From Buchnera aphidicola (Macrosiphoniella sanborni) (lineage in GTDB: Bacteria > Pseudomonadota > Gammaproteobacteria > Enterobacterales > Enterobacteriaceae), in the NCBI RefSeq assembly GCF_005080885.1, contig NZ_CP034864.1, forward strand, positions 535,245-599,244: a DNA stretch of 64,000 nucleotides, written 5' to 3'. How positions within the stretch are numbered: the first letter of the stretch is position 1; every line of letters begins with the position of its first letter. Below are positions 20,696-30,815 of this stretch, piece by piece. The notes under the pieces were generated by a model, which did not search any database, was not told the origin of the DNA, and was given only the letters and a program-made list of their open reading frames with translations. The translations under genes and the position numbers were made by a program.

Positions 20696-21787
20696 TTATT
20701 GCGAATTTTTTATAGCGCTTAAAATAATATTTTTATCTACATTACTATAAATTTTTGCTTTTCCAATAGATATTGGTAAAACTAATCTAATTTCTCCTGA
20801 CATCACCTTCTTATCTCGCATCATATAAGGAATATATGAAGCAGCTGACATATTTTTTGGCCCTTTAATAGGTAAACCTGCTCTTTTCAACAATCCAATA
20901 ATTCTTTTAAAATCTTGTTTTTTTAGATATCCAAGTAATTCAGAAGTGCGCGTTGCCATAACTATTCCTACTGATATCGCTTCTCCATGCAGCCAATTTC
21001 CATAACCAGAATGAACTTCAATAGCATGTCCATATGTATGACCAAGATTTAATAATGCCCGCAGATTCTTTTCTCTTTCATCTAAAGAGATTAATTGTGA
21101 TTTTAGTTGACAACATTTTTTTATACAATAAGATATAGCTTTTTGATTTAAAGATAATATTTCTTTAATATTTTCTTCTAACCAAGAAAAAAAATGTTCA
21201 TCAAAAATAATTGCATATTTAATTACTTCAGCTATACCTGATATTAACTCATTATAAGGTAGACTTTTTAAACAATCAATATCGATAATAACAGAAGATG
21301 GTTGCCAAAAAGAACCAATCATATTTTTTCCAAGTAAGTGATTAACACCTGTTTTACCTCCAATAGATGCATCAACTTGAGATAAAAGCGTAGTTGGAAT
21401 TTGAATAAAACGTACACCTCTTTGATAAATAGAAGCTGCAAAACCAACTAAATCTCCTATCACACCACCACCTAATGCAATTAAGGTAGTATCACGAGCA
21501 TGTTTTTTTTCTAATAAAGCAGAAATAATTAATTCCATTTCATTTAATGTTTTATATTGTTCACCATCTGATAAAATGACTTGATCTATTTTTACTCCAG
21601 ATTTTCTCAGATGAAAAAGAACTTTGTCTTTTAAAAGATTAGCTAGTGTTTTATTTGTAACTAACATAGCTTGATTTCCAGGCTTTAAAGGCCAAAAAAT
21701 ATTATCTTCCTGAATAATATTTGAACCTATACTAATAGGATAACTCCGTTTTCCTAGAACAACTTCTAATCGTTCCACAATTTTCAT
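20696..21787 (-). CDS. aroB: 3-dehydroquinate synthase
   Basis: Second step of the shikimate pathway, converting DAHP to 3-dehydroquinate with NAD and a metal ion. It has 363 residues (E. coli 362). Visible motifs: [12 protein letters not shown], the nucleotide and metal region [38 protein letters not shown], and the metal-binding [12 protein letters not shown] with [10 protein letters not shown]. It is encoded 28 bases after aroK and probably co-transcribed with it. It serves aromatic amino acid supply to the aphid host. Confidence 0.97.
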   Translation of the reverse strand: MKIVERLEVVLGKRSYPISIGSNIIQEDNIFWPLKPGNQAMLVTNKTLANLLKDKVLFHLRKSGVKIDQVILSDGEQYKTLNEMELIISALLEKKHARDTTLIALGGGVIGDLVGFAASIYQRGVRFIQIPTTLLSQVDASIGGKTGVNHLLGKNMIGSFWQPSSVIIDIDCLKSLPYNELISGIAEVIKYAIIFDEHFFSWLEENIKEILSLNQKAISYCIKKCCQLKSQLISLDEREKNLRALLNLGHTYGHAIEVHSGYGNWLHGEAISVGIVMATRTSELLGYLKKQDFKRIIGLLKRAGLPIKGPKNMSAASYIPYMMRDKKVMSGEIRLVLPISIGKAKIYSNVDKNIILSAIKNSQ

Positions 21788-21815
21788 ACTCCATAAGTTC
21801 TTAATACTGAGACTG

Positions 21816-22340
21816 TTAATGTATTTCTTTTAATAAGCGAATGATATTAAAAACTACAGATCTTGCTGTTTTCTCATCAGTGTTAACTTTTATATCTGAA
21901 ATTGATTCATATAAAGGGTTTCTTTCATTAGCCAACTTTTCTAATATAAAACGGTTAGAAGTAGAGACTTGTAACAATGGTCTTTTTGTATCTCTTTTAG
22001 TACGATCTAATTGTTTTTCAATAGTAGTTTCTAAATATATTACAATTCCACGAGCCGACAAAAAATTACGATTTTCTTTAAAGTTTACTGAACCTCCACC
22101 TGTAGCAAGAACAATACCTTTTTTAGAAGTTAGTTCATCAATAATTTTACTTTCTCTTAAACGAAATCCCTTTTCACCTTCTACATCAAAAACCCAACTT
22201 ATATCTGCTCCAGTACGTTTTTCAATTTCTTGATCAGAATCAAAAAATTCCATATTTAGTTGTTGAGATAATTGCCTACCAATAGTACTTTTTCCAGCAC
22301 CCATTGGTCCAATTAGAAAAATATTTTTTTTATCTGCCAT
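21816..22340 (-). CDS. aroK: Shikimate kinase I
   Basis: Phosphorylates shikimate with ATP. It has 174 residues (E. coli 173). The P-loop is [15 protein letters not shown] at residues 10-24. Shikimate-binding residues lie in [13 protein letters not shown] and in LATGGGSV. The lid contains KRDTKRPLL. It is the first gene of the aroK-aroB cluster. A compact hairpin lies about 40 bases before its start. Confidence 0.96.
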   Translation of the reverse strand: MADKKNIFLIGPMGAGKSTIGRQLSQQLNMEFFDSDQEIEKRTGADISWVFDVEGEKGFRLRESKIIDELTSKKGIVLATGGGSVNFKENRNFLSARGIVIYLETTIEKQLDRTKRDTKRPLLQVSTSNRFILEKLANERNPLYESISDIKVNTDEKTARSVVFNIIRLLKEIH

Positions 22341-22380
22341 ATTTTTATTACTAAGATAATTCGTTAATAATACCTGTTCT

Positions 22381-22395
22381 CAGCATATTATGCTG
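22381..22395 (-). promoter_or_regulatory. GC-containing hairpin in the aroK leader
   Basis: CAGCAT-ATT-ATGCTG forms a perfect six-base-pair stem with a three-base loop. Flanking TGT.CT and AG.ACA can extend it imperfectly to about 22375-22401. It stands out because the surroundings are nearly all A and T. It is in the 5' leader of aroK on the minus strand. No U-run follows, so it is not an obvious terminator; its role is unknown. Confidence 0.4.
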
Positions 22396-22570
22396 GCAGG
22401 ACATAAATACATATTAAAATAGAAAAAATGAGAAATAAATTGTTTTTAAATAAAAAATTTAAAAAAAATAAAAATTAACATAATCCATTTTGGAATGATA
22501 TTCAATATTTTAATAATGTTGAGTTTAATAATATTATTAGAACATTTTTTTAAATACGCATTTAAATAAA

Positions 22571-22597
22571 TCTAATTAGAAAATACATCTAATTAGA
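22571..22597. repeat. Twin palindromes TCTAATTAGA
   Basis: The ten-base palindrome TCTAATTAGA occurs at 22571-22580 and again at 22588-22597, 17 bases apart centre to centre. It lies in the divergent interval between aroK and tRNA-Ser. The spacing is not quite two helical turns. It could be a duplicated segment or a protein-binding site; the evidence is only the pattern. Confidence 0.4.
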
Positions 22598-22732
22598 AAT
22601 TAAATAAAAAATAAAATACATTCTAACAGAATCAAGAGAATTTTTTCTAATTTTATTTAAAATAAATACTATTTCTATGAAAATATTAAAAATATTTTTT
22701 AAAATTACAAAAAAAAATTAATTAATTAAAAC

Positions 22733-22762
22733 TTGACGTAATTTATTCTTTTTGATTACAAT
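22733..22762 (+). promoter_or_regulatory. Sigma-70 promoter for tRNA-Ser
   Basis: TTGACG (22733-22738), an 18-base spacer, then TACAAT (22757-22762). The tRNA gene begins 20 bases after the -10 box, so transcription would begin a dozen bases upstream of the mature 5' end. One of the clearest promoter matches in the window. Confidence 0.7.
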
Positions 22763-22781
22763 AAATATGTAAAAATATATC

Positions 22782-22866
22782 GGTGAGGTGTCCGAGAGGC
22801 TTAAGGAGCACGCCTGGAAAGCGTGTATATGGAAACGTATCAAGGGTTCGAATCCCTTTCTCACCA
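22782..22866 (+). tRNA. tRNA-Ser(GGA)
   Basis: An 85-base type II tRNA with a long variable arm. The anticodon GGA sits in CCTGGAAAG. The T arm reads GGGTTCGAATCCC-like. The acceptor stem GGTGAGG pairs with TCTCACC (one G-U). It closely resembles E. coli serW/serX. No CCA is encoded after the discriminator A, so the CCA must be added by tRNA nucleotidyltransferase. Reads UCC and UCU codons. Confidence 0.96.
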
Positions 22867-22878
22867 AAAAAAATATTT

Positions 22879-23583
22879 TTATAAAGTAGATTCTAAAGCT
22901 ATTTCAATCATATCATTAAAACTTGATTCTCTATCTATAGAAGAAAGACTTTCTCTTTTTATAATATGATCAGATACTGTGCATATTGATAATGCTTTTG
23001 CGTGTAGTTCAGCTGCAACAGAATATATTCCTGCAGTTTCCATATCTATTCCAATAATATTATATTTTTTTAAAATATTAAGCATGTGTTTATCATCATT
23101 ATAAAAAGAATCTGTTGTAAAGAAATTTCCAACAGAGACAGTAATATTCATTTTTTTTGCAATATTAAACACGTGATAAAGCATTTCAAAATCTGAAATA
23201 GCAGAGAAATCATGATTATTAAATTTTATTCGATTTATTTTTGAATCAGTAGATGCACCCATACTAATGACTATATCACGTAAATTAATATCATCTCGTA
23301 TAGAACCACAAGTTCCTATTCGAATAATTTTTTTTACATTAAATGTAGAAATTAATTCATGAGTATAAAGAGCAGCAGATGGAATGCCTATTCCATGACT
23401 CATGATAGATATCTTTTTATTTTTATAAAATCCAGTATAAGCAAACATTAAACGTGTATTATTAATTTGAATACATTTACTTAAATATTTTTCAGCAATA
23501 TATTTTGCTCTCACTGGATCACCAGGCATTAATACTATATCTGAAAAATCATTATTTTTACTATTAATATGAGGTGTAGACAC
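22879..23583 (-). CDS. deoD: Purine nucleoside phosphorylase
   Basis: Splits purine (deoxy)nucleosides with phosphate to base and (deoxy)ribose-1-phosphate. It has 234 residues (E. coli 239). It starts MSTPHINSK. Conserved: VLMPGDPVRAKYIAE, the phosphate and base site MSHGIGIPSAALYTHEL with RIGTCGSI, GIDMETAGIYSVAA, and the SDH catalytic Asp region TVSDHI. It is encoded just downstream of deoB. deoC and deoA are absent, so only this purine salvage half of the deo operon survives here. Confidence 0.96.
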   Translation of the reverse strand: MSTPHINSKNNDFSDIVLMPGDPVRAKYIAEKYLSKCIQINNTRLMFAYTGFYKNKKISIMSHGIGIPSAALYTHELISTFNVKKIIRIGTCGSIRDDINLRDIVISMGASTDSKINRIKFNNHDFSAISDFEMLYHVFNIAKKMNITVSVGNFFTTDSFYNDDKHMLNILKKYNIIGIDMETAGIYSVAAELHAKALSICTVSDHIIKRESLSSIDRESSFNDMIEIALESTL

Positions 23584-23625
23584 TAATTAATTCCTTTTTA
23601 AAATAAAACAATAAAAATGTAATTT

Positions 23626-24849
23626 TTACAACATACTTTCTCCATATTGCATAGGAGATAAGAGGAAATATTTTGCAATAGTTTGTCCTATATCAGAAAA
23701 TGTTTTGCGATGACCTAAAAATTTTTTTTCAAGATTAGGTGAATAAATTAATATAGGAATATTTTCACGAGTGTGATCTGTTCCTTTCCATGTTGGATCA
23801 CATCCATGATCTGCAGTTAAAATTAATAAATCATTATCTTTAACTAAATCAATTATTTGAGATAATTTATTATCAAAAAACTCTAAACCTCTAGCATATC
23901 CCGAAATGTCACGACGATGACCCCAATTTGAATCAAAATCTACTAGATTAGTAAATATTATAGTATTAGTATCAGATTTTTTTATTTCATCAATAGTTAT
24001 ATTACATAATTCATCAAGACCTGTAGCTTTAATATACTTACTTATTCCTACTCCAGAATAAATATCAGACACTTTTCCAATTCCAATAACTTGACCCATT
24101 TTTTCATTTATTAGTTTCTGCATTACTGTAGTAGAAAATGGTTTAATTGAAAAATCACGTCTATTACCTGTACGTTGAAAATTAGATTTATTAATTCCAA
24201 TAAAAGGTCTGGCAATTACTCTTGCCACTTTATATTTTTCTTGATCTAAAAACAATCGAACTTTTTTACATAATGCATAAAGATTAGATAATCCAAAAAA
24301 AACTTCGTGACATGCTATTTGTAAAACAGAATCTGATGAAGTATAAATAATAGGTTTATTGGTTTTGATATGTTCTTCCCCTAAATTATTTATAATATCA
24401 GTACCTGATGCATGACAGTTACCAATAAAACCTGTTAATTTAGATACATTTATAATTTTTTTTAAAAAATTTTCAGGAAAACTATTATTTTTTTGGGAAA
24501 AATAAAACCAATCATCTAAAACTGGCACTCCCGCAATTTCCCAATGTCCTGAAGTAGTATCTTTTCCAGAAGAAATTTCACTAGCAAAACCATAACTTCC
24601 AATAATATGTGAATTATTATGACACCCTAAAAGATTTTTTTTTGTAGATTTTTGTAAAGCATGCATTATCCCTAATTTTACTAAATTAGGAATATATAAA
24701 GCACCTTTTCTTCCTATATTTACTTTACCTAAAAAACATTTTTCTACTATATGACCAAATGTATTTGCACCAACATCATTAAATTTATACGCATCTGGAC
24801 TAGAACCAATTCCTAAAGAATCTATAACAATTAAAAAAACCCGTTTCAT
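23626..24849 (-). CDS. deoB: Phosphopentomutase
   Basis: Converts (deoxy)ribose-1-phosphate to the 5-phosphate, linking DeoD products to PRPP and pentose metabolism. It has 407 residues, as in E. coli. Alkaline-phosphatase-superfamily metal motifs are visible: an N-terminal VFLIVIDSLGIGSSPDA, GKDTTSGHWE, FTNLVDFDSNWGHRRD and the C-terminal TADHGCDPTWKGTDHTRE. The internal cap is complete. It lies 42 bases upstream of deoD. Confidence 0.96.
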   Translation of the reverse strand: MKRVFLIVIDSLGIGSSPDAYKFNDVGANTFGHIVEKCFLGKVNIGRKGALYIPNLVKLGIMHALQKSTKKNLLGCHNNSHIIGSYGFASEISSGKDTTSGHWEIAGVPVLDDWFYFSQKNNSFPENFLKKIINVSKLTGFIGNCHASGTDIINNLGEEHIKTNKPIIYTSSDSVLQIACHEVFFGLSNLYALCKKVRLFLDQEKYKVARVIARPFIGINKSNFQRTGNRRDFSIKPFSTTVMQKLINEKMGQVIGIGKVSDIYSGVGISKYIKATGLDELCNITIDEIKKSDTNTIIFTNLVDFDSNWGHRRDISGYARGLEFFDNKLSQIIDLVKDNDLLILTADHGCDPTWKGTDHTRENIPILIYSPNLEKKFLGHRKTFSDIGQTIAKYFLLSPMQYGESML

Positions 24850-24903
24850 AATTACAATTCCAAAAATATATTAACAAATAAACACATTTGAAAATTTTTA
24901 AAA

Positions 24904-26511
24904 TTATTCCTGTTCTCGTGTTAAATCAAAAAAAATGTCAGAATGTTGAGTCATAACAATATTTAAATTAGCTATACTTGGAGATAAATATATTAAATTA
25001 TTGTTATTATCATAAGCTAAATAAGAACTATAATTTTTTTTAAAATTATTAATACTGTCATTATTTTTAGACCTAATCCAACGAGCAAGAATAATGTTAA
25101 CTTTTTCATATATTGCATCAATATTATATTCTATTTTTAAACGTTCAATAACAACATCAAATTGCAACATTCCAATAGCTCCTAAAATTAAATTATTATT
25201 AATAATAGGTCGAAATACTTGAACGGTTCCTTCTTCAGATAACTGCATCAAACCTTTTTTTAATTGTTTTTGTTTTAAAGGATTTTTCAAATAAATTTGA
25301 CGAAATATTTCTGGTGCAAAACTAGGTATGCCAATAAATTTAATATCTTCTCCTTCTGTAAATGTATCTCCAATTTTAATTGTTCCATGATTATGAAGTC
25401 CTATAACATCACCAGGATATGCATTTTTAATTAATATTCTCTCTCCAGCTAAAAAAGAGAAAGCATCAGAAACTATAATATATTTTTTAATTCTTACATG
25501 TTTCAATTTCATACCTTTTTTATATTTCCCTGAAACAATTCTTATAAAAGCTATTCTATCACGGTGTTTTAAATCCATATTAGCTTGAATTTTAAATACA
25601 AAACCCGTAAATTTTTTTTCTTGAGGATTAACTCGACGTTTATTACTTTGGCGATATAAAGGAGAAGGAGCCCATTGTATTATACTATTTAATAAATGGT
25701 CTACACCAAAATTACTAAGTGCGCTACCAAAAAAAATAGGGGTTATCATTGCTTCTAAAAATTTTTTATGATTAAATTTAAGATATATATTAATAATTAA
25801 TTCTAATTCTTTAGAAATATATTCAGATAAGTCTACTCCAATTGATTCTTTTACAAAAGAATCAGAAAAATTAGTAATATCTTGAATAACATAAGATTTT
25901 TTTTTTATAATTTTATGTTTATAAAAATGGATTGTTTTATCATATATATGATATACACCTTGAAAATTTTTTCCACAACTAATCGGCCAAGTAATAGGAA
26001 TACAATGCATTTTAAAATCTTTTTCAATTTCATCAAGAAGAGATATTGGATCACAACTATCACGATCTAATTTATTAATAAAAGTAATAATAGGAGTACT
26101 ATGAATACGTGTCACTTCTATTAATTTTCTTGTTCGTTCTTCTATACCTTTAGCTGCATCAATTATTACCACACAGCAATCGACTGCAGTAAGGATACGA
26201 TATGTATCCTCTGAAAAATCTTGATGACCCGGAGTATCTAATAAATTTATTAAAATATTTTTATATGTAAATTGCATAACAGATGTAGTAACTGAAATAC
26301 CACGTTCTTTTTCAATATTCATCCAATCTGATTTAGCATATTTTCCATTTTTTCTCCCTTTAATTGTTCCAGAAATATGAATTGCTTTACCAAATAATAA
26401 CATTTTTTCAGTAATAGTAGTTTTTCCAGCATCAGGATGCGAAATAATTGCAAATGTTCTTCTTTTAATTAATTCCTGTTCATGCTTGTTTTCAAACATA
26501 TATATACTCAT
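24904..26511 (-). CDS. prfC: Peptide chain release factor 3
   Basis: RF3 is the GTPase that removes RF1 and RF2 after termination. It has 535 residues (E. coli 529). G motifs: [14 protein letters not shown] (G1), the [11 protein letters not shown] switch, DTPGHQDF (G3) and NKLDRD (G4). Domain II and III blocks include [20 protein letters not shown] and [10 protein letters not shown]. An inner ATG at 26499 has a better-placed GAG ribosome site, so the first four residues are uncertain. It is upstream of deoB, as near the deo locus in E. coli. Confidence 0.96.
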   Translation of the reverse strand: MSIYMFENKHEQELIKRRTFAIISHPDAGKTTITEKMLLFGKAIHISGTIKGRKNGKYAKSDWMNIEKERGISVTTSVMQFTYKNILINLLDTPGHQDFSEDTYRILTAVDCCVVIIDAAKGIEERTRKLIEVTRIHSTPIITFINKLDRDSCDPISLLDEIEKDFKMHCIPITWPISCGKNFQGVYHIYDKTIHFYKHKIIKKKSYVIQDITNFSDSFVKESIGVDLSEYISKELELIINIYLKFNHKKFLEAMITPIFFGSALSNFGVDHLLNSIIQWAPSPLYRQSNKRRVNPQEKKFTGFVFKIQANMDLKHRDRIAFIRIVSGKYKKGMKLKHVRIKKYIIVSDAFSFLAGERILIKNAYPGDVIGLHNHGTIKIGDTFTEGEDIKFIGIPSFAPEIFRQIYLKNPLKQKQLKKGLMQLSEEGTVQVFRPIINNNLILGAIGMLQFDVVIERLKIEYNIDAIYEKVNIILARWIRSKNNDSINNFKKNYSSYLAYDNNNNLIYLSPSIANLNIVMTQHSDIFFDLTREQE

Positions 26512-26608
26512 TTAAAACATTTAATAAAAATATTTTGATATACTATTTTTTTTATAAATTTTTAAAAAAATTATCATCAATTGATGTAGTAAGATATATT
26601 ATATAATA

Positions 26609-27205
26609 TTAATAAAATGAATGTGTTCCATGTAAATGTTCTGTTTCATCACGTACTTTTTTTATTACAGAAAAAGTTGATAATAATTTTTTTTCTACTG
26701 TTTGTTTTAAAGTTAATCCAATCATTGAACATCCATTACAACCTCCGCTAAATCTAATTGTCACTGTACCAGTTTTATCGATTTTAGTTACATGTACTTG
26801 TCCTCCATGCATGGATAATTGAGGATTAATTTCTTCATTTAAGAAATTTTGTATTTTTTCTTCTAATGAAGATTCTTTTGAATAAAAAGAATTTTTCTCT
26901 AAAGAACAATTCTTTTTAACATAAGGAGCTTTTAATGTTAATTGTGAGCTAATGTGATCAGTAATTAAATCAATTTCTGCATTTTTTAAATAAGAAATAA
27001 TTTCTTGATTAACATAAATAAAAAAATTTTTATATTTTAATTTTATATCTAATTTTTCAATTTCATTTTCATGGCAAAATGCAAGACCACATTCTGCAAT
27101 TTGTGTACCTGGATGAATTACAAAAACTCGTATTTGAGTTCCAATAGGTTCATGAGATAACAGTGATGTAAGATGTTTTTGTGCATTTTTAGAAACAATA
27201 ATCAT
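26609..27205 (-). CDS. nfuA: Fe-S cluster carrier NfuA
   Basis: Carries and delivers [4Fe-4S] clusters to apoproteins. It has about 198 residues (E. coli 191). An N-terminal degenerate A-type domain ([20 protein letters not shown]) is followed by a C-terminal Nfu domain, starting about residue 110, with [13 protein letters not shown] and the cluster-binding C-x2-C in [10 protein letters not shown]. The outer ATG (27211) is also possible; the inner one matches E. coli MIRIS. It is divergent from bioH, as in E. coli except that gntX is lost. Confidence 0.95.
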   Translation of the reverse strand: MIIVSKNAQKHLTSLLSHEPIGTQIRVFVIHPGTQIAECGLAFCHENEIEKLDIKLKYKNFFIYVNQEIISYLKNAEIDLITDHISSQLTLKAPYVKKNCSLEKNSFYSKESSLEEKIQNFLNEEINPQLSMHGGQVHVTKIDKTGTVTIRFSGGCNGCSMIGLTLKQTVEKKLLSTFSVIKKVRDETEHLHGTHSFY

Positions 27206-27320
27206 AAGCATTACTTAAATTAAGTATTTTATAATAATTTTACTAATTTATTGACACAAAAACAAGAAGATTTATATTTAATATAAAACGAATATTTTTA
27301 AGATAGTTAAGAGAAAATAA

Positions 27321-28091
27321 ATGAAAAATTTTTCTTGGGAAATCATGGGAATCGGAAAAATTAATGTTATCATATTAAACGGATGGGGAATTAATTCAAA
27401 AATTTGGTTATTTATTATTCAAGAACTAAGATACTATTTTAAATTTCATTTAATCGATTTACCTGGATCAGGACAAAATAAAAATCTTATTCCAATAAAA
27501 ATAGATAAAATCGTTGAAATATTACGTCAAAAAATGCCTAAAGATGCGATATGGATAGGATGGTCACTCGGAGGTATCATTGTCAATTATTTTGGATTGC
27601 ATTATCCTGAATATATTTTAGCTATCATTAATGTTGCTTCATCTCCATGTTTTATCGAAAAAAAGAACTGGCCAGGAATTAAAAAAAAAATAATTAATAA
27701 TTTTTATTTTAATTTAAAAACAAAATATCATTATACAATAAGAAATTTTTTAGATTTAGAAAAAATAAATTCTGAAGAAAACTGTAAAGATATAATAATA
27801 CTAAAAAATATTTTATCTTTACAATCATCACCAAATATAAAATTATTAAAAAATAGTCTAGAAATAATCTTATTATTTGACTTACGTGTAGATTTAACAT
27901 TTCTTCAAACACCTTTATTAAGAATATATGGAGAACTAGATAACTTAGTACCTAAAAAAATAATATCCATATTAGATAAAAAATGGCCTAAAACAAAGTC
28001 TATTATTATAAAAAAATCTGCTCATGCTCCATTTATCACAAAAAAAAAAGAATTTTGTTATATTTTATCACATTTCAATCATTTTCTTTAA
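27321..28091 (+). CDS. bioH: Pimeloyl-ACP methyl ester esterase BioH
   Basis: Removes the methyl group from pimeloyl-ACP methyl ester, closing the BioC-BioH route to biotin. It has 256 residues, as in E. coli. This is an alpha/beta hydrolase: the nucleophile elbow is IWIGWSLGGIIVN (Ser near residue 84), the Asp lies in YGELDNLVPKK, and the His in SAHAPFI. VASSPCF and WPGIK are BioH hallmarks. The usual oxyanion H-G-W-G is N-G-W-G here. No other bio gene is in the window. Confidence 0.93.
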   Translation: MKNFSWEIMGIGKINVIILNGWGINSKIWLFIIQELRYYFKFHLIDLPGSGQNKNLIPIKIDKIVEILRQKMPKDAIWIGWSLGGIIVNYFGLHYPEYILAIINVASSPCFIEKKNWPGIKKKIINNFYFNLKTKYHYTIRNFLDLEKINSEENCKDIIILKNILSLQSSPNIKLLKNSLEIILLFDLRVDLTFLQTPLLRIYGELDNLVPKKIISILDKKWPKTKSIIIKKSAHAPFITKKKEFCYILSHFNHFL

Positions 28092-28098
28092 AAAAAAT

Positions 28099-28120
28099 AT
28101 AGCCCCAAAATCGGGGCTAT
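28099..28120 (-). terminator. Terminator between bioH and ssb
   Basis: ATAGCCCC / GGGGCTAT forms a perfect eight-base-pair GC-rich stem with a six-base loop. On the minus strand it is followed by ATTTTTTTT, a classic rho-independent terminator for ssb. On the plus strand the following bases are not U-rich, so it may only slow bioH transcription. Confidence 0.85.
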
Positions 28121-28146
28121 CTACAATAAAAATTTTTAATATTTTA

Positions 28147-28659
28147 TCAAAAAGGAATTTCATCATCAAAATCTATTTCTGATGTATGAATAACATCTTT
28201 ATTTGAATGATGTGATTCTAATGTTTTTTTAAAATCTCCTGGATCTGATTTTTTCATATTTGATTCAATGCTATTATTTTCATGAGTTGATGATGTTTGC
28301 AAATGAGTATTACGGCTCCCTAGCATTTGCATTGTTCCACCTATATTAACAATAATTTCTGTAGTATAACGTTCAATTCCATTTTGATCTTGCCATTTTC
28401 TAGTTTGTAATGATCCTTCAATGTATACTTGAGAACCTTTTCTAAGGTATTCACCCGCAATTTCTGCTAATTTTCCAAATAACACTATTCGATGCCATTC
28501 TGTTTTTTCTTTGTTTTCTCCAGTATTTTTATCTTTCCAATTTTCTGAAGTGGCTAATGTTATATTAACTACTGCGTTACCATTAGGCATATAACGAACT
28601 TCAGGATCTTGACCTAAATGCCCAATTAAAATAACTTTGTTTATACCTCTACTGGCCAT
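28147..28659 (-). CDS. ssb: Single-stranded DNA-binding protein
   Basis: Coats ssDNA and recruits repair and replication partners. It has 170 residues (E. coli 178). The N-terminal OB fold begins [20 protein letters not shown], with [16 protein letters not shown] and [12 protein letters not shown] low-complexity linker follows, then the acidic protein-interaction tip DFDDEIPF, which keeps the essential terminal IPF. The ribosome site is GGAG. It is convergent with bioH and divergent from dnaB. Confidence 0.97.
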   Translation of the reverse strand: MASRGINKVILIGHLGQDPEVRYMPNGNAVVNITLATSENWKDKNTGENKEKTEWHRIVLFGKLAEIAGEYLRKGSQVYIEGSLQTRKWQDQNGIERYTTEIIVNIGGTMQMLGSRNTHLQTSSTHENNSIESNMKKSDPGDFKKTLESHHSNKDVIHTSEIDFDDEIPF

Positions 28660-29156
28660 AACATGAACTCCATTTTTTTAAGAAATATGATTAAAAAATA
28701 TATTTGTATATATTCATTTAAATTATACATCTTAAATATTTTATTTAATATGATCAAATCTATAAAAAATGCTATATTATTTTTTAGATATTTTGCAATT
28801 TAATAAATATAAAAACCTTATAAGTTTTGATTATTAATCTATGAATAATATTAAATATTTCACATAATTAATTTATAATTTAGATTTATTTTATAACAGA
28901 TTATTTTATGCTTAATAAATTATCGATGTAATTTATTAATAAATTCTTCATGAAAAAAATATCAAATAAAATAGTTAACGTGACACATATATTAAGTATA
29001 TTTTTATGTTTATTTTCATGATAAAAGAAATACAAAAAATGAAAAATATTTTTAAAAGGACTAAAATTAGATTAGTCTATACAGAGTGTGTTATTGCAAT
29101 ATTACGATATAATTTCATATAGATTCACTAAATAATAATGGTATATGCAATAAAAT
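28660..29156. other. 497-base divergent interval between ssb and dnaB
   Basis: No coding trace was recognised. It should hold the promoters of ssb (minus) and dnaB (plus). A TATAAT at 29108-29113 is a candidate -10 box for dnaB, but no convincing -35 lies 16-18 bases upstream. Confidence 0.5.
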
Positions 29157-30536
29157 ATGGCTAAAAATAAATTATATTTAAATCAAATTAATCGATTAAA
29201 AATTCCACCACATTCTTTAGAAGCAGAACAATCAGTATTAGGTGGTTTAATGTTAGATAATGAACAATGGGATAATGTTTCAGAGCATGTAGTAGCTGAT
29301 GATTTTTTTAGTAAACCTCATCGATTAATATTTCAAGAAATGCAAAAACTTCTTGATTTAGGCTATCCGATAGATTTAATTACTCTTTCTGAATCTTTAG
29401 AACAAAAGGGTAAATTAGAAAGTGTGGGTAGATTTTCTTATCTAGCTGAATTATCAAAGAATACACCAAGTACAGCTAATATTACTGCGTATGCTGATAT
29501 TGTTCGAGAACGTGCAATAGTCAGAGAAATGATATTAGTAGCTAATAAAATTGCTAATGCTGGATACGATACACAAGGAAGAAAAAGCGAAGAATTATTA
29601 GATTATGCTGAATCAAGCGTTTTTAAAATTGCAGAAAAACGTTTTAAAAAAGATTCAGGACCAAAAAATATCGAACAAATTCTTGATGAAACTGTTACAA
29701 GTATTGAAAAATTATTTTTATCACCAAATGATGGTGTAACAGGGATTAATACTGGATATCAAGATTTAAATAAAAAAATATCAGGTTTACAACGTTCTGA
29801 ACTTATTATCATTGCTGCTAGACCTTCTATGGGAAAAACAACATTTGCTATGAATTTATGTGAAAACGCTGCTATGCTTTATGATAAACCTGTATTAATA
29901 TTTAGTTTAGAAATGCCTGGAGAACAAATTATGATGCGTATATTAGCTTCTTTATCACGAGTAAATCAAGCCCGAATCAGAACTGGACAATTAAACGATG
30001 AAGATTGGGCTCGAATATCTGGAACTATTAATATATTACTTAAAAAAAAGAATATTTATATTGATGATTCTTCAGCATTAACTCCTAGTGAAGTACGTTC
30101 ACGCGCGCGGCGTATTTATCGTGAAAACGATGGATTAACTTTAATTATGGTAGATTATTTACAACTTATGAGAGTACCCTCTCTTTCTGAAAATCGTACA
30201 TTAGAAATTGCAGAAATATCTAGAACTTTAAAAGCATTAGCAAAAGAACTACAAGTTCCAGTAATAGCATTATCACAATTAAATCGTTCTTTAGAACAAA
30301 GAGCAGATAAAAGACCAGTAAATTCAGATTTACGTGAATCAGGATCTTTAGAACAAGATGCAGATTTAATTATGTTTATATATCGTGATGAAATTTATAA
30401 TGAAAACAGTGATTTTAAAGGAATAGCTGAAATTATAATAGGAAAACAAAGAAATGGTCCTATTGGTACCATTCGTTTAACTTTCAATGGACATTGGTCT
30501 AGATTTGATAACTATGCAGGTCCTAAATATGATTAA
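29157..30536 (+). CDS. dnaB: Replicative DNA helicase DnaB
   Basis: The hexameric helicase of the replication fork. It has 459 residues (E. coli 471, shorter at the N-terminus). N-domain: KIPPHSLEAEQSVLGGLMLD. RecA-like domain from about residue 195: Walker A IIAARPSMGKTTFAMN, Walker B IMVDYLQLM, the DR motif ALSQLNRSLEQRADKRPVNS and the arginine-finger region GKQRNGPIGT. It ends FDNYAGPKYD. Start ATG; no strong ribosome site. Confidence 0.98.
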   Translation: MAKNKLYLNQINRLKIPPHSLEAEQSVLGGLMLDNEQWDNVSEHVVADDFFSKPHRLIFQEMQKLLDLGYPIDLITLSESLEQKGKLESVGRFSYLAELSKNTPSTANITAYADIVRERAIVREMILVANKIANAGYDTQGRKSEELLDYAESSVFKIAEKRFKKDSGPKNIEQILDETVTSIEKLFLSPNDGVTGINTGYQDLNKKISGLQRSELIIIAARPSMGKTTFAMNLCENAAMLYDKPVLIFSLEMPGEQIMMRILASLSRVNQARIRTGQLNDEDWARISGTINILLKKKNIYIDDSSALTPSEVRSRARRIYRENDGLTLIMVDYLQLMRVPSLSENRTLEIAEISRTLKALAKELQVPVIALSQLNRSLEQRADKRPVNSDLRESGSLEQDADLIMFIYRDEIYNENSDFKGIAEIIIGKQRNGPIGTIRLTFNGHWSRFDNYAGPKYD

Positions 30537-30815
30537 ATATTAAGTTGTTTGTTTAAAAATTTGTTACTAATTTATTTTGAAAATATAATATCAATTATTG
30601 AATTACAAAAATATTTTTTTAATTATTTAATTTTTTAATTATTTAATAAATTAATTTTTTTTATAATAAATGATTCAATAAAAAAATACGATTTATAAAA
30701 ATATTTTTAGAAAATAAAATAATTAAAATAATATATTTTTCATTTTTATCCAGACATTATTATTAATATAACTCTTTTTTTTAATTTTTTAATTCATTAT
30801 AAGATAATCTAATCT

